This document shows positions 8,578 through 16,899 of a stretch of DNA of 64,000 bases, in pieces. The stretch covers positions 310,001 through 374,000 of the forward strand of contig CAWBOV010000005.1 of NCBI GenBank assembly GCA_963790525.1, written 5' to 3'. The notes below the pieces were generated by a model. The model was not told the origin of the DNA. It saw only the letters and a list, made by a program, of their open reading frames with translations, and searched no databases. This DNA is from CAWBOV01 sp963790525 (GTDB lineage Bacteria > Actinomycetota > Actinomycetes > Mycobacteriales > Jatrophihabitantaceae). How positions within the stretch are numbered: the first letter of the stretch is position 1; the number at the start of each line of letters is the position of its first letter. The translations under genes were made by a program, and so were the position numbers.

Positions 8578-9950
8578 ACCGCGACGCTCTCGGCCGGGTC
8601 GGCGGTGATCGGCAGCCCCGACGGGCGGAAGTGGTCCTTGCCGCCGGCCGTGTGCTGCATCACGATCTCCGGCCACGCCCAGACCTTGTCGCTGGCGATC
8701 ACCGCTGAGAACTGCCTGATGTAGTAGCTGTCCGGTTCGCCACCGACCATCGGGCGGCCGGCCTCACGGTCCCGGATCGCGCGCAGCAGCGCCCGGCGGA
8801 AGGCGATCACACCGCTGTCCGATGCCGCCAGGTGCTCCAGGCCGCGGTCGTGGTCGAAGCCGATGCCCTCGGTCATGGCCATGTCCTGCGCCGGCACCGA
8901 GGGGATGGACGTCCACCGGGTACCGGTGCCGGGCGCCCACCCCAGCTCGTCGATGCCGTAGTTGTTGGACTTGTTGTAGTACGGCTTGTACGTCCCGGCG
9001 ATGTTGCTGGAGTTGGCGTCGGTGACGGAGTCGTTCGCGGCGATCTCGACGTCGGTCAGCGGGCGCACCGGGTGGTAGTGGAAGTTGTAGACCATCGTGT
9101 TGCGGTCATCGACCGGCACCCAGGCATGCAACATGAGACCGCCGTCTCCGGTTTCGGCCGGAATCCCTGTGTAGTAGGGCATCTGCCACTGATTGACCCG
9201 CACGTAGCACTCGCCGGGGCCGGCGCTGCGGACCACGGCGACGAAGACGCCTGAGCCGTGATCCAGCGTCTCGATCAGCGGCTTGGTGTCGTCGAGCTGC
9301 CAGCGCGCGGTGTTGATCGCGTTCGGGCGGTACTCGGGCCGGACCAGATCGAGGGTGTCCCGCACGCCGGCGGCCGCCTCGCGGATCTCGTCACCGTGCA
9401 GGAAGGCGACGTGGCTGGAGTCGATGTCGCCCTCGAGGCACTGCATGAAGTAGGCCTCCTGCTCCCGCTTGTAGGCGCGCACATGCGAGTCCGGCACGGT
9501 CAGGCAGTCGAGCTTGGGCATCTCCGGCATGAGCTCCAGGGGGCCGAGGTAGGCCCAGATCGCGCCGGCGGCCTCACGGCACGGGTACGCCGTGGTGGTG
9601 ACCTTGTCCTTGAAGGTGGCCTCGGCGGGCTCGTTGGGCATGTCGACGCATTTGCCGCCGAGATCGAACTTCCACCCGTGGTAGAGGCAGCGCAGCCCTT
9701 CCCCCTCGTTGCGGCCGAACTTCAGGTCCGCGCCGCGGTGCGGGCACTTCGCCGACAACAGGCCGACGGTGCCATCCGCCTGGCGGAAGACGACCAGGTT
9801 CTCGTCGAGCACCTTCACCGGGTGCGGCGGACCGCCGGGGACGGCCACTTCCTCGGACAGGCAGACCGGCGTCCAGTACCGCCGGAGCGTCTCGCCGAGC
9901 GGCGACCCGCGCCGAACCTGGGTGAGCTGGGCTTGATCAGTAGCCTTCAT
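8574..9950 (-). CDS. Rieske non-haem iron oxygenase, alpha subunit (phthalate dioxygenase-like)
   Basis: 458 aa. The N-terminal Rieske [2Fe-2S] site is CPHRGADL ... CLYHGWKFD (two Cys, two His). The mononuclear iron region shows GDIDSSHVAFLHGDE, giving the bridging Asp and a His ligand. The overall length and the N-terminal TPVCLSEEV match the phthalate 4,5-dioxygenase/vanillate demethylase class, which works with a separate FMN-ferredoxin reductase. No reductase gene is in the window. It is first in the leftward operon, so it probably performs the opening oxidation of the imported compound. Confidence 0.92.
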   Translation of the reverse strand: MKATDQAQLTQVRRGSPLGETLRRYWTPVCLSEEVAVPGGPPHPVKVLDENLVVFRQADGTVGLLSAKCPHRGADLKFGRNEGEGLRCLYHGWKFDLGGKCVDMPNEPAEATFKDKVTTTAYPCREAAGAIWAYLGPLELMPEMPKLDCLTVPDSHVRAYKREQEAYFMQCLEGDIDSSHVAFLHGDEIREAAAGVRDTLDLVRPEYRPNAINTARWQLDDTKPLIETLDHGSGVFVAVVRSAGPGECYVRVNQWQMPYYTGIPAETGDGGLMLHAWVPVDDRNTMVYNFHYHPVRPLTDVEIAANDSVTDANSSNIAGTYKPYYNKSNNYGIDELGWAPGTGTRWTSIPSVPAQDMAMTEGIGFDHDRGLEHLAASDSGVIAFRRALLRAIRDREAGRPMVGGEPDSYYIRQFSAVIASDKVWAWPEIVMQHTAGGKDHFRPSGLPITADPAESVAV

Positions 9951-9968
9951 CGGTCCCTCCCATATCGA

Positions 9969-10034
9969 ATACCGCGTCTGGTACTCGTTATTTCATATCT
10001 CGTACACTAGAGTCATCGACAAGGTTGTTGTCAA
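9969..10034 (-). promoter_or_regulatory. Promoter and putative GntR operator of the Rieske operon
   Basis: On the minus strand TTGACA (10034-10029) sits 17 bp from TCTAGT (10011-10006) or 19 bp from TAGTGT (10009-10004). Downstream, at 9983-9969, lies TACCAGACGCGGTAT, which matches TACCAGATCCGGTGT upstream of the GntR gene (14789-14803) at 12 of 15 positions. Placement just after the -10 element fits repression by the locus regulator (inference). Confidence 0.5.
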
Positions 10035-10129
10035 TCTCCACCCGGGTAGACGTGCACTGACTCACACGTTCCACGCCCGCACCGCACCATCCCCGCGGAA
10101 TGTCCGGTTCCCCGAACGAGACGAGGCCC

Positions 10130-11566
10130 ATGACGAGCCAGATCGACGCCGATGCCGAGGAGTTCGTGATCCGCGGCGCCCGCCTGGTGCTGCCCGGCGG
10201 TCTGAGTGACGGCGACGTGGTGGTGCGCGGCGGCCGGATCGCCGCGATCACCGCCCTGGGCGGGACAGGCAGCGCGGGCGGGACAGGCAGCGCGGGCGGC
10301 GCGGGCGGCACCGTCCCTGTGTTCGACGCCAGCGGGCTGCACCTGCTGCCCGGACTGGTCGACAGCCACGTCCACCTGCGTGATCCGGACGGCCCGCACC
10401 GCGAGGACTTCCCATCCGGGACCGCCGCCGCGGCCGCGGGCGGGGTCACCTCGGTGCTGGAGATGCCGATCTCCCGCCCCGGCGTGCACAACGCCGAGGT
10501 CCTGCACGATCGTGTCGCCCGACTGAAGGGGCGCAGCCACGTCGATGTCGGCTTCTACGCCGGCGCCGGGCGGGACAACCTGGACGACATCGCGGCGCTG
10601 GCCGAGGCAGGAGCCCTTGCCTACAAGACGTTTCTGCACCCGCCAGCGCCCGGACGCGAGGAGGACTTCCGCGGGCTGTGGTGCGCCGACGCCGGGGAAC
10701 TGCACGAGGCGATGACGGCCACGGCGCGCACGGGTCTGCCCCATGCCGTGCACTGCGAGGATCACGCGTTCATCGAGCACCTGCGGCGGCGGCAGGCCGG
10801 ACGGACCGCCGACGGAGCAGCCCATGCCTCCACACAACCGCAGCTGGCCGAGGAACTGGCCGTCGCGATGGCCCTGGCCGTGGCCGCGGACACCGGCGCG
10901 CGGCTGCACGTCGTCCACCTGTCCAGTCCCCGGTCGGCCGCCCTGGTCGCGGACGCCCGGGCCCGTGGTCAGGACGTCACCAGTGAGATCGTGCCGAACC
11001 ACCTGTTCCTGACCGAACAGGCGTTGCACGACCACGGCCCCTACGCAAAGTGCAATCCACCGCTGCGCGATGCCGCGACCGTCGCCGCCCTGTGGGACGC
11101 GCTGCGCTCGGGCGCGGTCACGGTGATCGGCAGTGACCACGCGCCGTTCGCGCCGGCGGAGAAGGCGGCCGGCGAAGGGAACATCTTCGCGGCACCACCC
11201 GGCATCCCGGCGATCGAGCTCACGCTCCCGCTCATGCTCGACGCCGTCGCGGCCGGGGCCATCACCCTGCCCGACGTCGTCACACTGTGCGCCTCCGCAC
11301 CGGCGCGACTGTTCGGCCTGCCACACAAGGGGAAACTCGCTGTGGGCGCCGATGCCGACTTCGTCCTGGTGGACCTCGACGGCACGACCCGGCTCGACAC
11401 CGGCGCACTCCTCTCCCGCTCCCGCGCCAACCTGCGGGCCTATGACGGCCGCACGCTGTCGGGAGCGCTGCACTCGACCTACCTGCGCGGGCGCCGGATC
11501 TTCGGCGACGGTGTCGTGCAGGGCGAGCCCGGCCACGGGCGCTGGCTGCGCGGTGCGCGCGCATGA
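10130..11566 (+). CDS. Dihydroorotase/allantoinase/hydantoinase-like cyclic amidohydrolase
   Basis: 478 aa from the ATG at 10130 (an in-frame ATG at 10100 is possible). Seen: metal motif GLVDSHVHLRDP, a Lys in ALAYKTFL at the carboxylated-lysine position, His in HAVHCEDH and RLHVVHLSS, and the Asp in GSDHAPF. This is the cyclic amide hydrolase set that opens hydantoin, dihydropyrimidine or allantoin rings. A Gly/Thr/Ser/Ala insertion near residue 45 is a small tandem repeat. It begins the rightward operon divergent to the Rieske genes and overlaps the next gene by ATGA. Confidence 0.88.
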   Translation: MTSQIDADAEEFVIRGARLVLPGGLSDGDVVVRGGRIAAITALGGTGSAGGTGSAGGAGGTVPVFDASGLHLLPGLVDSHVHLRDPDGPHREDFPSGTAAAAAGGVTSVLEMPISRPGVHNAEVLHDRVARLKGRSHVDVGFYAGAGRDNLDDIAALAEAGALAYKTFLHPPAPGREEDFRGLWCADAGELHEAMTATARTGLPHAVHCEDHAFIEHLRRRQAGRTADGAAHASTQPQLAEELAVAMALAVAADTGARLHVVHLSSPRSAALVADARARGQDVTSEIVPNHLFLTEQALHDHGPYAKCNPPLRDAATVAALWDALRSGAVTVIGSDHAPFAPAEKAAGEGNIFAAPPGIPAIELTLPLMLDAVAAGAITLPDVVTLCASAPARLFGLPHKGKLAVGADADFVLVDLDGTTRLDTGALLSRSRANLRAYDGRTLSGALHSTYLRGRRIFGDGVVQGEPGHGRWLRGARA

Positions 11567-12285
11567 CCGGAATAGCCCTCGTCGCCATCGGCCAGACCCC
11601 CCGCCCGGACCTGCTCGCCGCGTTCGTCTCAGCCGCGCCGGCCACGACGTTCCGCCTGTTCGGCGCGCTGGACGCCGTCCCGACGCCGGAGATCGACACA
11701 TGGGTCGACCCGGACGGCGACTACCCGCTCAGCGTGCTGCTGCGGGACGGCCGCCGGGTGGAGATCCCCCGCGCGCGCTTCGTCGCCCCGCTGCAGGCCA
11801 CGCTCGCCGGCCTCGACCCCGACGACTACGACCTGGCCGTCGTGCTGTGCACGGCCTCCTTCCCCGAGCTGCAGGCCCGCACCCGGCTGCTGTTACCAGG
11901 CACGGTTGTACCTGCCACGGTGAGTTCCTTCGCGGACACGCGCGCAATGGCCGTGGTGACACCGGCTGCAGGCCAGATCGCCCGGGCACGGAGCAAGTGG
12001 CACGACGCCGGTGTGTCCGCCGATGTCGTGGCCCTCGCACCGACGGCGGATCCCGACGCACGGCGCGCCGCGCTGACCGAGCTCTCGGCGCAGCTGGTCG
12101 GAAGCGGCGCCCAGCTGATCGTGCTCGACTGCTTCGGCTTCGACGCCGCCGATGCCGCCACCGTCGCGGGCGCCGGCCGTCCGGCGGTGTCGGCACAGGA
12201 CCTGACCGCCCGGATCGTCGGTGCGTTCGTCGCCGGCGCCCACCCCACCACGGCGCCAGCGCCGGAAAGGACCGTCACTCCATGA
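11563..12285 (+). CDS. AroM family protein
   Basis: 240 aa beginning GIALVAIGQTPRPDL, the family's N-terminal signature, with a later SSFADTRAMAVVTPAAGQ and a Cys in VLDCFGFD. AroM proteins resemble Asp/Glu/hydantoin racemases, with two Cys-bearing lobes (VVLCTASFPEL and VLDCFGF here). The biochemical role of AroM is undefined; a racemase-like task on an amino-acid derivative would suit this locus (inference). ATGA overlaps join it to both neighbours. Confidence 0.8.
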   Translation: MTGIALVAIGQTPRPDLLAAFVSAAPATTFRLFGALDAVPTPEIDTWVDPDGDYPLSVLLRDGRRVEIPRARFVAPLQATLAGLDPDDYDLAVVLCTASFPELQARTRLLLPGTVVPATVSSFADTRAMAVVTPAAGQIARARSKWHDAGVSADVVALAPTADPDARRAALTELSAQLVGSGAQLIVLDCFGFDAADAATVAGAGRPAVSAQDLTARIVGAFVAGAHPTTAPAPERTVTP

Positions 12286-13187
12286 CCTCCACGATTCACG
12301 GGGTGTGCAGCATCATGCTCACGCCGTTCCTTCCGGACGAGTCCGTCGACGAAGCCAGCCTGAAGACGATGGTCGAGGATCTGATCGCCGGCGGCGTCGG
12401 TGGGCTGACCGCACTCGGGATCATGGGTGAGGCGCACCGCCTGCTCGACTCGGAACGGACGGCGGTGATCCGGACGACCGTCAGCACAGCCGCCGGGCGC
12501 GTCCCGGTCGTCGTGGGCTGCACGTCGGAGTCGACCTTCGCCGCGGTGGCCAGGGTCCGGGAGGCCGCCGAGCTCGGGGCCACAGCGGTCATGATCGCGC
12601 CGTCGCGCGGGATGCAGTCACCCGTCGCCCTGCTGCGGCACTACCGGGCGATCGCCGAGACGGCGGCCGCGCTCGGGGTGACGACGGTGATCCAGGACGA
12701 GCCGGTGACCACCGGCGTGACGCTCTCCGCCGCCACGCTGGCCCAGCTGGTCGCGCTCCCGGGCGTCGATCACATCAAGGTCGAGCAGGCGCCGAGCGCG
12801 ACCAAGATCGCCGACGTGCTCGCGCTCGCACCCCACGCCCGGTGCTTCGGCGGCCTCGGCGGGCAGTACGTCTACGAGGAGCTGAGCGCCGGCGCCGCCG
12901 GAGTGATGACGGGCTACGGGTTCCCCGCGCACCTGGTCGAGGTGACCGACGCCTACCGGGCGGGCGAGATCGACGGGGCGCGCCGGGCGTTCTTCCACTA
13001 CCTGCCCCTGATCCGGTTCGAGGCGCAGCTGGGGATCGGCGGCGTGGCCATCCGCAAACAGATCATGGTGGAGCGGGGTGTGATCGCCCACGCGACGGTC
13101 CGCCACCCGGGCGCCGGGGTGGATGCAACGACGCTCGCGCAGCTGCGCGACCTGCTGGCCTGGTACGGCCTGGCGCGGGTGGCCTGA
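12282..13187 (+). CDS. DapA-family aldolase/lyase (dihydrodipicolinate synthase-like)
   Basis: 301 aa TIM-barrel. The Schiff-base Lys is in DHIKVEQAP and the Gly-rich N-terminus GVCSIMLTPF and GLTALGIMGE fit the family. The proton-relay Tyr motif (YNxPxRTG in lysine biosynthesis) reads IQDEPVTTG, so the usual Tyr is missing and the reaction is probably not dihydrodipicolinate synthesis. Catabolic DapA paralogues cleave or condense 2-oxo acids. The ATG overlaps the AroM stop, and the stop shares a base with the next start (TGATG). Confidence 0.87.
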   Translation: MTSTIHGVCSIMLTPFLPDESVDEASLKTMVEDLIAGGVGGLTALGIMGEAHRLLDSERTAVIRTTVSTAAGRVPVVVGCTSESTFAAVARVREAAELGATAVMIAPSRGMQSPVALLRHYRAIAETAAALGVTTVIQDEPVTTGVTLSAATLAQLVALPGVDHIKVEQAPSATKIADVLALAPHARCFGGLGGQYVYEELSAGAAGVMTGYGFPAHLVEVTDAYRAGEIDGARRAFFHYLPLIRFEAQLGIGGVAIRKQIMVERGVIAHATVRHPGAGVDATTLAQLRDLLAWYGLARVA

Positions 13188-13978
13188 TGGATCTCGGGCT
13201 GAACGGGCGCTGCTACCTCGTCACCGGCGCGAGCAGCGGGCTCGGCTACGCCGGCGCGGCGGCCCTGGTCGCCGACGGTGCCCGGGTCCTGCTGGCGGCG
13301 CGCGATCCCGGCCGCGTCGCGCGGGCGGCGGGAGCCCTGGGCGCGGACGGGATCGCGGCCGATCTGGCCGACCCGGGCAGCGCCGAACTGCTCGTCACCG
13401 CGGCCCTCGAGCGCTGGGGCAGGCTCGACGGCGCGTTGATCAGCTCGGGTGGCCCGCCGCCGGTCGGGGTCGAAGCCGCCGGCGACGAACAGTGGCGGGC
13501 GGCGTTCGAGTCGGTGTTCCTCGGCCCGCTGCGTCTGGCCAGGACGGTGGCGGCTGCCACAGGTCGTGGGGCTGCCTCGGCCGACGCGGTCACGGGCGAC
13601 GCGGCAGCTACGGGCCACGGGGCCGCGATCGGGCTGGTCCTGTCCTCCTCGGTCCGCGCGCCGATCCCCGGGCTGGCCATCTCCAACGGCTTCCGGCCGG
13701 GGCTGGCGATGGCGGCCAAGACCCTGGCCGACGAGGTCGGTCCGCGCGGCGTGCGGGTGTTCGGCCTGGCGCCCGGGCGCATCCTCACCGAGCGCACCGC
13801 CCAGCTCGACGGCGGCGATCCCGAGGTGCGTGCGCGCAGCGCGGCCGCGATCCCCCTGCGCCGGCTCGGTGATCCGGAGGAGTTCGGCCGGGTGGCGGCG
13901 TTCCTGCTCTCCCCCGCCGCGTCCTACATCACCGGCTCCGTCGTCCAGGTCGACGGCGGTTCCATCCGCTCGCTCTGA
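13187..13978 (+). CDS. SDR family oxidoreductase, atypical active site
   Basis: 263 aa Rossmann protein: TGASSGLG cofactor motif near the N-terminus and a C-terminal SYITGSVVQVDGG. The Ser is in LVLSSSVRAP, but the YxxxK segment reads SNGFRPGLAMAAK, so Tyr and the first Lys are replaced (Ser and Arg by alignment). This belongs to the SDR subgroup with SN..R in that place. A low-complexity insertion (residues about 126-142) enlarges the loop before the Ser strand. The stop/start overlap with the DapA-like gene puts it in the same operon. Confidence 0.85.
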   Translation: MDLGLNGRCYLVTGASSGLGYAGAAALVADGARVLLAARDPGRVARAAGALGADGIAADLADPGSAELLVTAALERWGRLDGALISSGGPPPVGVEAAGDEQWRAAFESVFLGPLRLARTVAAATGRGAASADAVTGDAAATGHGAAIGLVLSSSVRAPIPGLAISNGFRPGLAMAAKTLADEVGPRGVRVFGLAPGRILTERTAQLDGGDPEVRARSAAAIPLRRLGDPEEFGRVAAFLLSPAASYITGSVVQVDGGSIRSL

Positions 13979-14026
13979 GACCGCTCCCGAACGGCACATC
14001 CGACAGCACACCGGAAGGAACATCCA

Positions 14027-14764
14027 ATGGCGATCGCACTGGTCACCGGGGCCCGCAAGGGGCTCGGCCTGGAATGGGTACGGCAACTGCTCGCGGCGGG
14101 CGACCAGGTCATCGCCTGCGTGCGCTCGGTGTCCGCGGCCGACGAACTGCAGGCCCTGCAGGCCGACGTGGGCGCTGACCGGCTCATGCTCGTCGAGCTG
14201 GACGTGGACGACGAGGCGTCCGTGCTCCGCGCCGCGGACGAGGTCGCCGGGCTCGTTCCGCATCTCGACCTGCTGGTCAACAACGCGGGCGTCAACGGCG
14301 ACGGGCCGGCGCCCGACCCGGCACGCGGGCCCCTCGGCGTGCTCAGCGCGCAGGCGCTGCTCGGAGTGTTGCGGACGAACACGGTCGGTCCGCTGCTGGT
14401 GGCGCAGTCCCTGCGGCACCTGCTGGCCGTCTCGGGCGCGGGCGTCATCGTCAACACGGCGTCCCGGCTGGGCTCGGTCGCCATCGCCGCCGGCGGCTCG
14501 GATCCCTACGCCCGCGACTACGGTTACCGGGCGAGCAAGGCCGGACTGAACATGGTCACCGCCCTGCTGGCCGAGGATCTGCGCGAGGACGGCGTCGTGG
14601 TGGTCTCGCTGAGCCCGGGATGGGTCCGCACCGATCTCGGCACCGCGGCGGCCGATCTGTCGATCGAGGAGTCGGTCACCGCCCAGCGCGCCACGATCGC
14701 GTCGCTGGCCGTCGACGCGTCCGGGAGGTACGTCGGGCAGAACGGTGACTACCTGCCGTGGTGA
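14027..14764 (+). CDS. SDR family oxidoreductase (C-factor-like)
   Basis: 245 aa classical short-chain dehydrogenase: VTGARKGLG for NAD(P), NNAG, Ser in VNTASRLGS and an intact Tyr-Lys pair in YGYRASKAGLN. It probably oxidises or reduces an alcohol/ketone intermediate of the pathway. It follows the first SDR by 48 bp with GGAAGGAAC before the ATG and is the last structural gene before the GntR regulator. Confidence 0.9.
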   Translation: MAIALVTGARKGLGLEWVRQLLAAGDQVIACVRSVSAADELQALQADVGADRLMLVELDVDDEASVLRAADEVAGLVPHLDLLVNNAGVNGDGPAPDPARGPLGVLSAQALLGVLRTNTVGPLLVAQSLRHLLAVSGAGVIVNTASRLGSVAIAAGGSDPYARDYGYRASKAGLNMVTALLAEDLREDGVVVVSLSPGWVRTDLGTAAADLSIEESVTAQRATIASLAVDASGRYVGQNGDYLPW

Positions 14765-14779
14765 CGCTATATAGATACG

Positions 14780-14807
14780 ACATACAAATACCAGATCCGG
14801 TGTATGT
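14780..14807 (+). promoter_or_regulatory. Putative operator of the GntR regulator
   Basis: A perfect 7-bp inverted repeat, ACATACA N14 TGTATGT, encloses the motif TACCAGATCCGGTGT (14789-14803) that recurs near the divergent Rieske promoter. The surrounding 14765-14820 is AT-rich compared with the genome, as expected for a promoter. A run of nine C (14839-14847) lies between it and the gene. Confidence 0.55.
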
Positions 14808-14874
14808 TTCGGTTGTATTGCCGATGCGCAGCTCGTGACCCCCCCCCGCTGTGATGGAGAGGATCGATTCACCC

Positions 14875-15540
14875 ATGACGACCACCGCCCTCGTGCCCAT
14901 CGCGAGCGATCTGGAGAGTCTGACCGACCGTGTGTACCGCGAGCTGCGCGATGCCATAGTCACCAAGCGGCTGTCCCCCGGGTCGGTCGTGACCGAGAGC
15001 GCGCTGGCCGCGCAGCTCGGCGTCAGCAAGACCCCCGTCCGCGAGGCGCTGCTGCAGCTGCGCGGGAGCCGGCTGGTGGAGGCCCACGGACGGCGCGGGC
15101 TGCGGGTGGCCGAGCCGTCGATGACCGCTCTGTTCGACGCGCTCGCCGTGCGCAGCGGGCTCGAGTCCACGGCAGCGGGGTTGGCCGCACTGAACGCGAC
15201 GGACGCCGAGCGCGCCGAGCTCACCCGCCTGGCCAAGCAGCACAACTCGAAGGGCGCCACCCCGGCGCTGTCCATCGAGGCCGAGCTGGGCTGGCTGTTC
15301 CACCTGACCCTGCTCGAGGCCAGCCACAACTCCTACCTGGTGTCGTTGGCGACCGATGTCCGCGCCTTCACCGAGGTCATGGAACGCCGCGACCTCAACG
15401 CCGCCACGTCACCGCACTCGCGGACGGAGGCCGGGCACCTCGTCGTCGCCAAGGCCATCGCCACCGGTGACAAGGACGGGGCGGAGGAGGCCATGCGCGC
15501 GCACTTCCAGGCGCTGACGAGCTTCTACGAGACGGTCTGA
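14875..15540 (+). CDS. GntR-family regulator, FCD type
   Basis: 221 aa from the ATG at 14875 (GTG 14851 and ATG 14854 are in frame but lack a ribosome-binding site). The N-terminal winged helix has LTDRVYRELRDAIVTKRLSPG and LGVSKTPVREALLQLRGSRLVE. The C-terminal helical FCD ligand-binding domain contains LFHLTLLEASHN and HLVVAKAIATGD. Such regulators are released from DNA by pathway intermediates. Position at the end of the rightward operon and the shared upstream motif make it the likely local repressor of both catabolic operons. Confidence 0.9.
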   Translation: MTTTALVPIASDLESLTDRVYRELRDAIVTKRLSPGSVVTESALAAQLGVSKTPVREALLQLRGSRLVEAHGRRGLRVAEPSMTALFDALAVRSGLESTAAGLAALNATDAERAELTRLAKQHNSKGATPALSIEAELGWLFHLTLLEASHNSYLVSLATDVRAFTEVMERRDLNAATSPHSRTEAGHLVVAKAIATGDKDGAEEAMRAHFQALTSFYETV

Positions 15541-16103
15541 TGCCTGACGACGCGGGGTACCGCGGTCACTACGCGGCGCTGAACCAGGACCACCACGCGA
15601 CGCACGATCGCCGCTGGTGGCAGCGGTTCCCCCGGCCGGTGGAGCGTGCGGCGCTGACCGCGTGGGGACTGCTGCCCGGCGCCATCCGCCGTCCGCTCAT
15701 CCCGCTGGGTGCGCTCTTCGGGCCGCACGCGACGAGCGGCGACGGTTCGGGCTACCCGGGCCCGCGCACCGTTCCCGGCGTCGCCGAGATCGCGGCCGAG
15801 GGCTTCACCCCGCTCGAGGAGCACACCGGCGCGCTCGACATCGGCACCGTGTGGCCGGAGCCCCACCGCCGCTCGGTCGCCGACACCCGCCCCGAACCGC
15901 TCGACGGATCCGGCGTGATCTGGCTGGTGCGCTCGCCGTGGCCCGGCATCTCGCTGCCTCAGGCGCTGAACGTCGTGTGGAGCGAGGTCGACCCGCTGCG
16001 CCTGCGCGATCAGGCCGGGCGCGTCGCCGCGATGGGGCGCGCGCTGCGTCTGGACGAGGCGGCCGCACGGGCCCGGCTGGCGGAGCTCCCCGCCGAGGAC
16101 TGA
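15540..16103 (+). CDS. Hypothetical protein
   Basis: 187 aa, Pro/Arg-rich, with many Trp and His residues; no family recognised. Its ATG shares a base with the GntR stop (TGATG), so it is co-translated with the regulator. No clear transmembrane helix. The C-terminal 50 residues are helical and charged. Confidence 0.6.
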   Translation: MPDDAGYRGHYAALNQDHHATHDRRWWQRFPRPVERAALTAWGLLPGAIRRPLIPLGALFGPHATSGDGSGYPGPRTVPGVAEIAAEGFTPLEEHTGALDIGTVWPEPHRRSVADTRPEPLDGSGVIWLVRSPWPGISLPQALNVVWSEVDPLRLRDQAGRVAAMGRALRLDEAAARARLAELPAED

Positions 16104-16130
16104 TCCCGGACCGCGGCCCACACTGGGGCC

Positions 16131-16859
16131 ATGGGCATCCCGGAGTTCCCCCGCACGGCCCCGCGGCTGCGCCGGCCGGTCGTCTTCGACCAGCACTGGC
16201 TCAACCTGACCTTCCTGCACTGGCCCGTCGATCCGGCCGCCGTGGCCCACCTGTTCCCGCCGGGAACGCGTCCGGACGTCTTCGACGGCAGCACCTACGT
16301 CGGCCTGGTTCCCTTCGAGCTGCGGCGTGCCGGCTTCGGCCGCATCGGCGCCGTGCCCTACTTCGGCTCCTTCCGCGAGACGAACATCCGCCTCTACTCG
16401 ATCGACGACGAGGGGCGCCACGGCGTGGTGTTCCGGTCACTGGACTGCGAACGGCTGGCGATCCTGCCGCTGGCGCGGTGGGTCTTCGGAGTTCCGTACA
16501 CCTGGGCGCGGATGCGTACCGAACGCGTCGGGAACCGCATCAGCTACCGATCGGTCCGCCGCTGGCCGGACCGCGGGCTGCGCACCGACGTCGTCGTCAC
16601 GGTCGGCACGCTGGCCGAGCCGACGCCGCTGGAGGAGTGGCTGACGGCCCGCTGGGGCCTGCACTCGCGGACGTTCGGGCGCACGCGGTGGATCCCCAAC
16701 GAGCACGGGACGTGGCCGCTGTACGTCGCCGAGGTCGAACAGCTGGACGACGATCTGCTGGCGGCCTCCGGAGTCACCGCCAGTGGCGAGCGGCTGCGCG
16801 CGCTGTGGTCCCCGGGAGTGCGGACGCAGTTCGGCTGGCCGACGGTCGTCCCCGGCTGA
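16131..16859 (+). CDS. DUF2071 (YqjF-like) protein
   Basis: 242 aa with the family pattern FDQHWLNLTFLHWPVDPAAVAHLFPPG, then STYVGLVPFELR, PYFGSFRETNIRLYSID and GVVFRSLDCERL. DUF2071 proteins are cytosolic and of unknown function, with a distant fold link to acetoacetate decarboxylase. The gene stands 27 bp downstream of the 187-aa hypothetical. Confidence 0.85.
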   Translation: MGIPEFPRTAPRLRRPVVFDQHWLNLTFLHWPVDPAAVAHLFPPGTRPDVFDGSTYVGLVPFELRRAGFGRIGAVPYFGSFRETNIRLYSIDDEGRHGVVFRSLDCERLAILPLARWVFGVPYTWARMRTERVGNRISYRSVRRWPDRGLRTDVVVTVGTLAEPTPLEEWLTARWGLHSRTFGRTRWIPNEHGTWPLYVAEVEQLDDDLLAASGVTASGERLRALWSPGVRTQFGWPTVVPG

Positions 16860-16899
16860 GGCAGGGCCGCTGTCGGGGGCGGGTGGCAGGCTTGCCTGC

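Noticed and set aside
14839..14847. Run of nine C as a phase-variable switch of the GntR gene
   Set aside because: It lies upstream of the favoured ATG and outside the coding frame; only an effect on leader length is conceivable.
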